DNA of 35,279 nt from Bacillus sp. ISL-41 (GTDB lineage: Bacteria > Bacillota > Bacilli > Bacillales > Cytobacillaceae), in NCBI RefSeq assembly GCF_018613235.1, contig NZ_JAGGQP010000055.1, positions 1 through 35,279 of the forward strand, in the 5' to 3' direction. The notes beneath the pieces were generated by a model that saw nothing but the letters and a program-made list of their open reading frames with translations, searched no databases and had not been told where the DNA came from. The position numbers and the translations under genes were made by a program. Of this stretch, positions 33,529 through 35,279 are shown one piece after another (the stretch's first letter is position 1; each line of letters starts with the position of its first letter).

Positions 33529-34785
33529 ATGCTAAAAGCTAGGTTATATGACTTTTCATTGTTTTTCACTGCTATCGCCGTGGCTTTTGGACTAGGTGCG
33601 TTCACTATAGACAAGAATACTTTTTTGATAGCGTTATTGATCTACTGGTTATTTTCAACCCTTTACACCCATTTAAGGATTCATGCGCAAAGCGGAGCGA
33701 TGAAATTCGACTACGGAATTAGCTACAGTCTGTCTTTCGGGATTTTCGCGGGTCCGCTCGGTCTTTTCATTTTTGAAGCAATCTATCGCTTCACAGTCTA
33801 TTTTTCAAGAATAAGTTCGAAAACTGCCGATGAAAGTGAGCTTTCCGATACATTCTACAATATAGGCGCCCATGTGTTAATTTACTCAATTGGCTATTAC
33901 CTGTTTCATTTGGCATACCCGTTATTTGAAGGTATTCCTTTTGGATTCTGGATTTTAATGTGCATCCTTGCTGTGACGACGACGTTGATTTCCTATACAT
34001 TTCTATCAACGGCCTTTTATATTTTGGGAGAAATCAAAAACTTACAGCAGGCAATCAAATTTTACAAAGATAGCAATAACTGGCTGGACCTTGGGAAAAC
34101 AGCGTTCACAAATGGCTTGCTTCTGCTATTGCTTGAAGAGCAGCGTTGGGAAATGGTCGTAGGATTATTCATCCTGAACTATCTCGTCAGCCGTTCCTTC
34201 CAGTCAAAATCACAAAGCATCAAGAACAAAATTGAGCGAGACAAGTTCGAGCAAATGGCCTATACAGACTTCCTCACAGGCATTCCAAACCGTGCTTTCA
34301 TGGATAAAAAAATGTCCGAATTAAACCAGTCGGGTGAGACAGTCGGCATTGTCGTCGCCGATATCGATAAATTCAAGCTGATTAATGACTCCTATAACCA
34401 TGCTGTCGGAGACCGGGTCATCCAGCATTTTGCCAACACCCTTAAAACGTATTTATCCGAGAACGATTACGTCTTCCGCAGCGGCGGGGAAGAATTCACC
34501 TTGATCCTTAGGGAGAGAGCCTTTAGGGAGACTATCGAACTTGTGGAAAAAATCCGTCTTGGAGTCGAAACAAGCTCAGTTGAAGTCGATTATCAATCAA
34601 GCAGACATGATGTCATCATCACCTCTTCCTTCGGGCTATATTACTTCAAAGTAAACCAATATACCTCTATGGAAAAGGGCTATATCTACGCCGACCAGCT
34701 TTTGCTGCAATCGAAAGAACTCGGCAAAAATAAAGTCACCTTCAAGGACGAGCTTGCCCAGCACGCTCCGGTCGGTGCCATGTAA
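33529..34785 (+). CDS. Membrane-bound GGDEF diguanylate cyclase
   Basis: The 418-residue protein makes cyclic di-GMP from two GTP. Six to seven N-terminal helices form a sensor resembling the MASE/5TMR type (about 10-195, with a basic linker). The GGDEF domain begins near 247 (FEQMAYTDFLTGIPNRAFMD), and the active-site loop is GGEEF at 319-323. No RxxD inhibitory site lies five residues before it, so product inhibition is probably absent. ATG 33529 is preferred over upstream ATGs because AAAGGGG lies 11-12 bases before it and the likely transcript begins near 33500. The signal is unknown. Confidence 0.88.
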   Translation: MLKARLYDFSLFFTAIAVAFGLGAFTIDKNTFLIALLIYWLFSTLYTHLRIHAQSGAMKFDYGISYSLSFGIFAGPLGLFIFEAIYRFTVYFSRISSKTADESELSDTFYNIGAHVLIYSIGYYLFHLAYPLFEGIPFGFWILMCILAVTTTLISYTFLSTAFYILGEIKNLQQAIKFYKDSNNWLDLGKTAFTNGLLLLLLEEQRWEMVVGLFILNYLVSRSFQSKSQSIKNKIERDKFEQMAYTDFLTGIPNRAFMDKKMSELNQSGETVGIVVADIDKFKLINDSYNHAVGDRVIQHFANTLKTYLSENDYVFRSGGEEFTLILRERAFRETIELVEKIRLGVETSSVEVDYQSSRHDVIITSSFGLYYFKVNQYTSMEKGYIYADQLLLQSKELGKNKVTFKDELAQHAPVGAM

Positions 34786-34819
34786 AAAGACAGAGAGAGT
34801 GATTCTCTGTCTTTTTTGT
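34786..34819 (+). terminator. Intrinsic terminator of the cyclase gene
   Basis: AAAGACAGAGA (34786-34796) pairs with TCTCTGTCTTT (34804-34814) and is followed by more T residues. It begins directly after the stop codon. Confidence 0.9.
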
Positions 34820-34840
34820 GGGCTGGCGGTTTTGAGTTAT

Positions 34841-35279
34841 GTTATTGTGACAGCTTTTCTATTTTGAACCCCGAACCTGTCACAATAACGAGCTTTTCTC
34901 CTTCGCACCTCAAACCTGTCACAATTATGAGCTTTTCTTGACAACTTTTCTGCTTTGAACCCCAAACCTGTCACAATAACGAGCTTTTCTTGACAGCTTT
35001 TCTGCTTTGAACCCCAAACCTGTCACAATAACGAGCTTTTCTTGACAGCTTTTCTGCTTTGAACCCCAAACCTGTCACAATAACAAGCTTTTCTTGACAG
35101 CTTTTCTGCTTTGTAATCCAAACCTGTCACAATTATGAGCTTTTCTTGACAGCTTTTCTGCTTTGAACCCCAAACCTGTCACAATAACGAGGTTTTCTTG
35201 ACAGCTTTTCTGCTTTGGATCCCAAACCTGTCACAATAACGAGGTTTTCTTGACAGCTTTTCTGCTTTGGATCCCAAAC
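34841..35279 (+). repeat. 52-bp dyad repeat array 2 (at least eight units, cut by window edge)
   Basis: Units start at 34846, 34898, 34937, 34989, 35041, 35093, 35145, 35197 and 35249; the last is cut off by the end of the window. Each full unit is 52 bp with TTGACAG, CTTTTC, a variable block TGCTTTGAACCCC, AAAC, CTGTC and ACAATAACGAG. The second unit is 39 bp: a 13-bp deletion removed the GACA half-site. The first unit begins with GTTATTGTGACAG, the exact inverse of CTGTCACAATAAC at 34877-34889. The GACA and TGTC offsets equal those of the arrays at 9159 and 17032. Confidence 0.95.

Overview
The window comes from a low-to-moderate GC Gram-positive endospore-former of the Bacillaceae, probably Bacillus in the broad sense (Mesobacillus- or Neobacillus-like). 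The signs are strong AGGAGG-type ribosome binding sites, lipoprotein-anchored and membrane-anchored redox proteins, and close matches from memory to B. subtilis YceI/NiaP, YhfW and YbaK-type proteins. There are no rRNA, tRNA, transposase or phage genes. The genus call is an inference.

Layout. 137-1824 (-): a Gly/Pro-rich FPGG protein and a duplicated P-loop ATPase. 2172-9053 (+): a nitrous oxide respiration (nos) operon in the order nosC (membrane-anchored cytochrome c), nosZ (clade II N2O reductase with a Sec-type signal), nosB, nosD, nosY, nosF, then two lipoproteins. Four overlapping or nearly overlapping junctions tie nosB through the YtkA-like lipoprotein together. A terminator-like hairpin separates nosCZ from nosBDYF. 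10107-12017 (-): YbaK deacylase and UDP-glucose dehydrogenase. 12197-14816: a Rieske/FAD oxidoreductase (+) and a thioredoxin-reductase-like flavoprotein (-). 15014-16075 (+): an unknown membrane protein. 16304-19541 (-): the maltose phosphorolysis pair mapA and pgmB. 19773-21390: a small heme-copper-oxidase-like membrane protein (+) and the niacin transporter NiaP (-). 21577-22410 (+): an unknown membrane protein. 22445-25346 (-): a two-component system. 25563-28334: SWIM zinc-finger protein (+), HAD protein (-) and DHFR-like protein (+). 28352-29843 (-): ECF sigma factor with a DUF4179-type membrane partner. 29981-32284 (+): two alpha/beta hydrolases and a VOC protein. 32382-33257 (-): a GDSL-like protein whose catalytic Ser is replaced by Ala. 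33529-34785 (+): a membrane diguanylate cyclase.

The most unusual feature is a set of phased, non-coding tandem repeats placed behind gene ends. Three arrays (9159-10093, 17032-17186 and 34841 to the window edge) have different sequences but the same 52-bp framework. In each, a GACA half-site at unit offset 4-7 and a TGTC half-site at 33-36 form a dyad centred at offset 20. The largest array has 18 consecutive units without a single indel. Three further intergenic regions (32-63, 13802-13905, 16125-16247) carry repeats with a 21-bp period. The two periods equal about 5 and 2 turns of B-DNA, which suggests rows of protein-binding sites on one face of the helix. I do not recognise these elements from any described family.

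Functionally, the nos operon would let the cell respire N2O to N2. Its upstream region carries helically phased TTCACA boxes resembling the binding motif of the redox regulator ResD. No NosL copper chaperone gene is visible; a YtkA/FixH-like lipoprotein with a Met-x-x-Met-x-His motif occupies the corresponding place.
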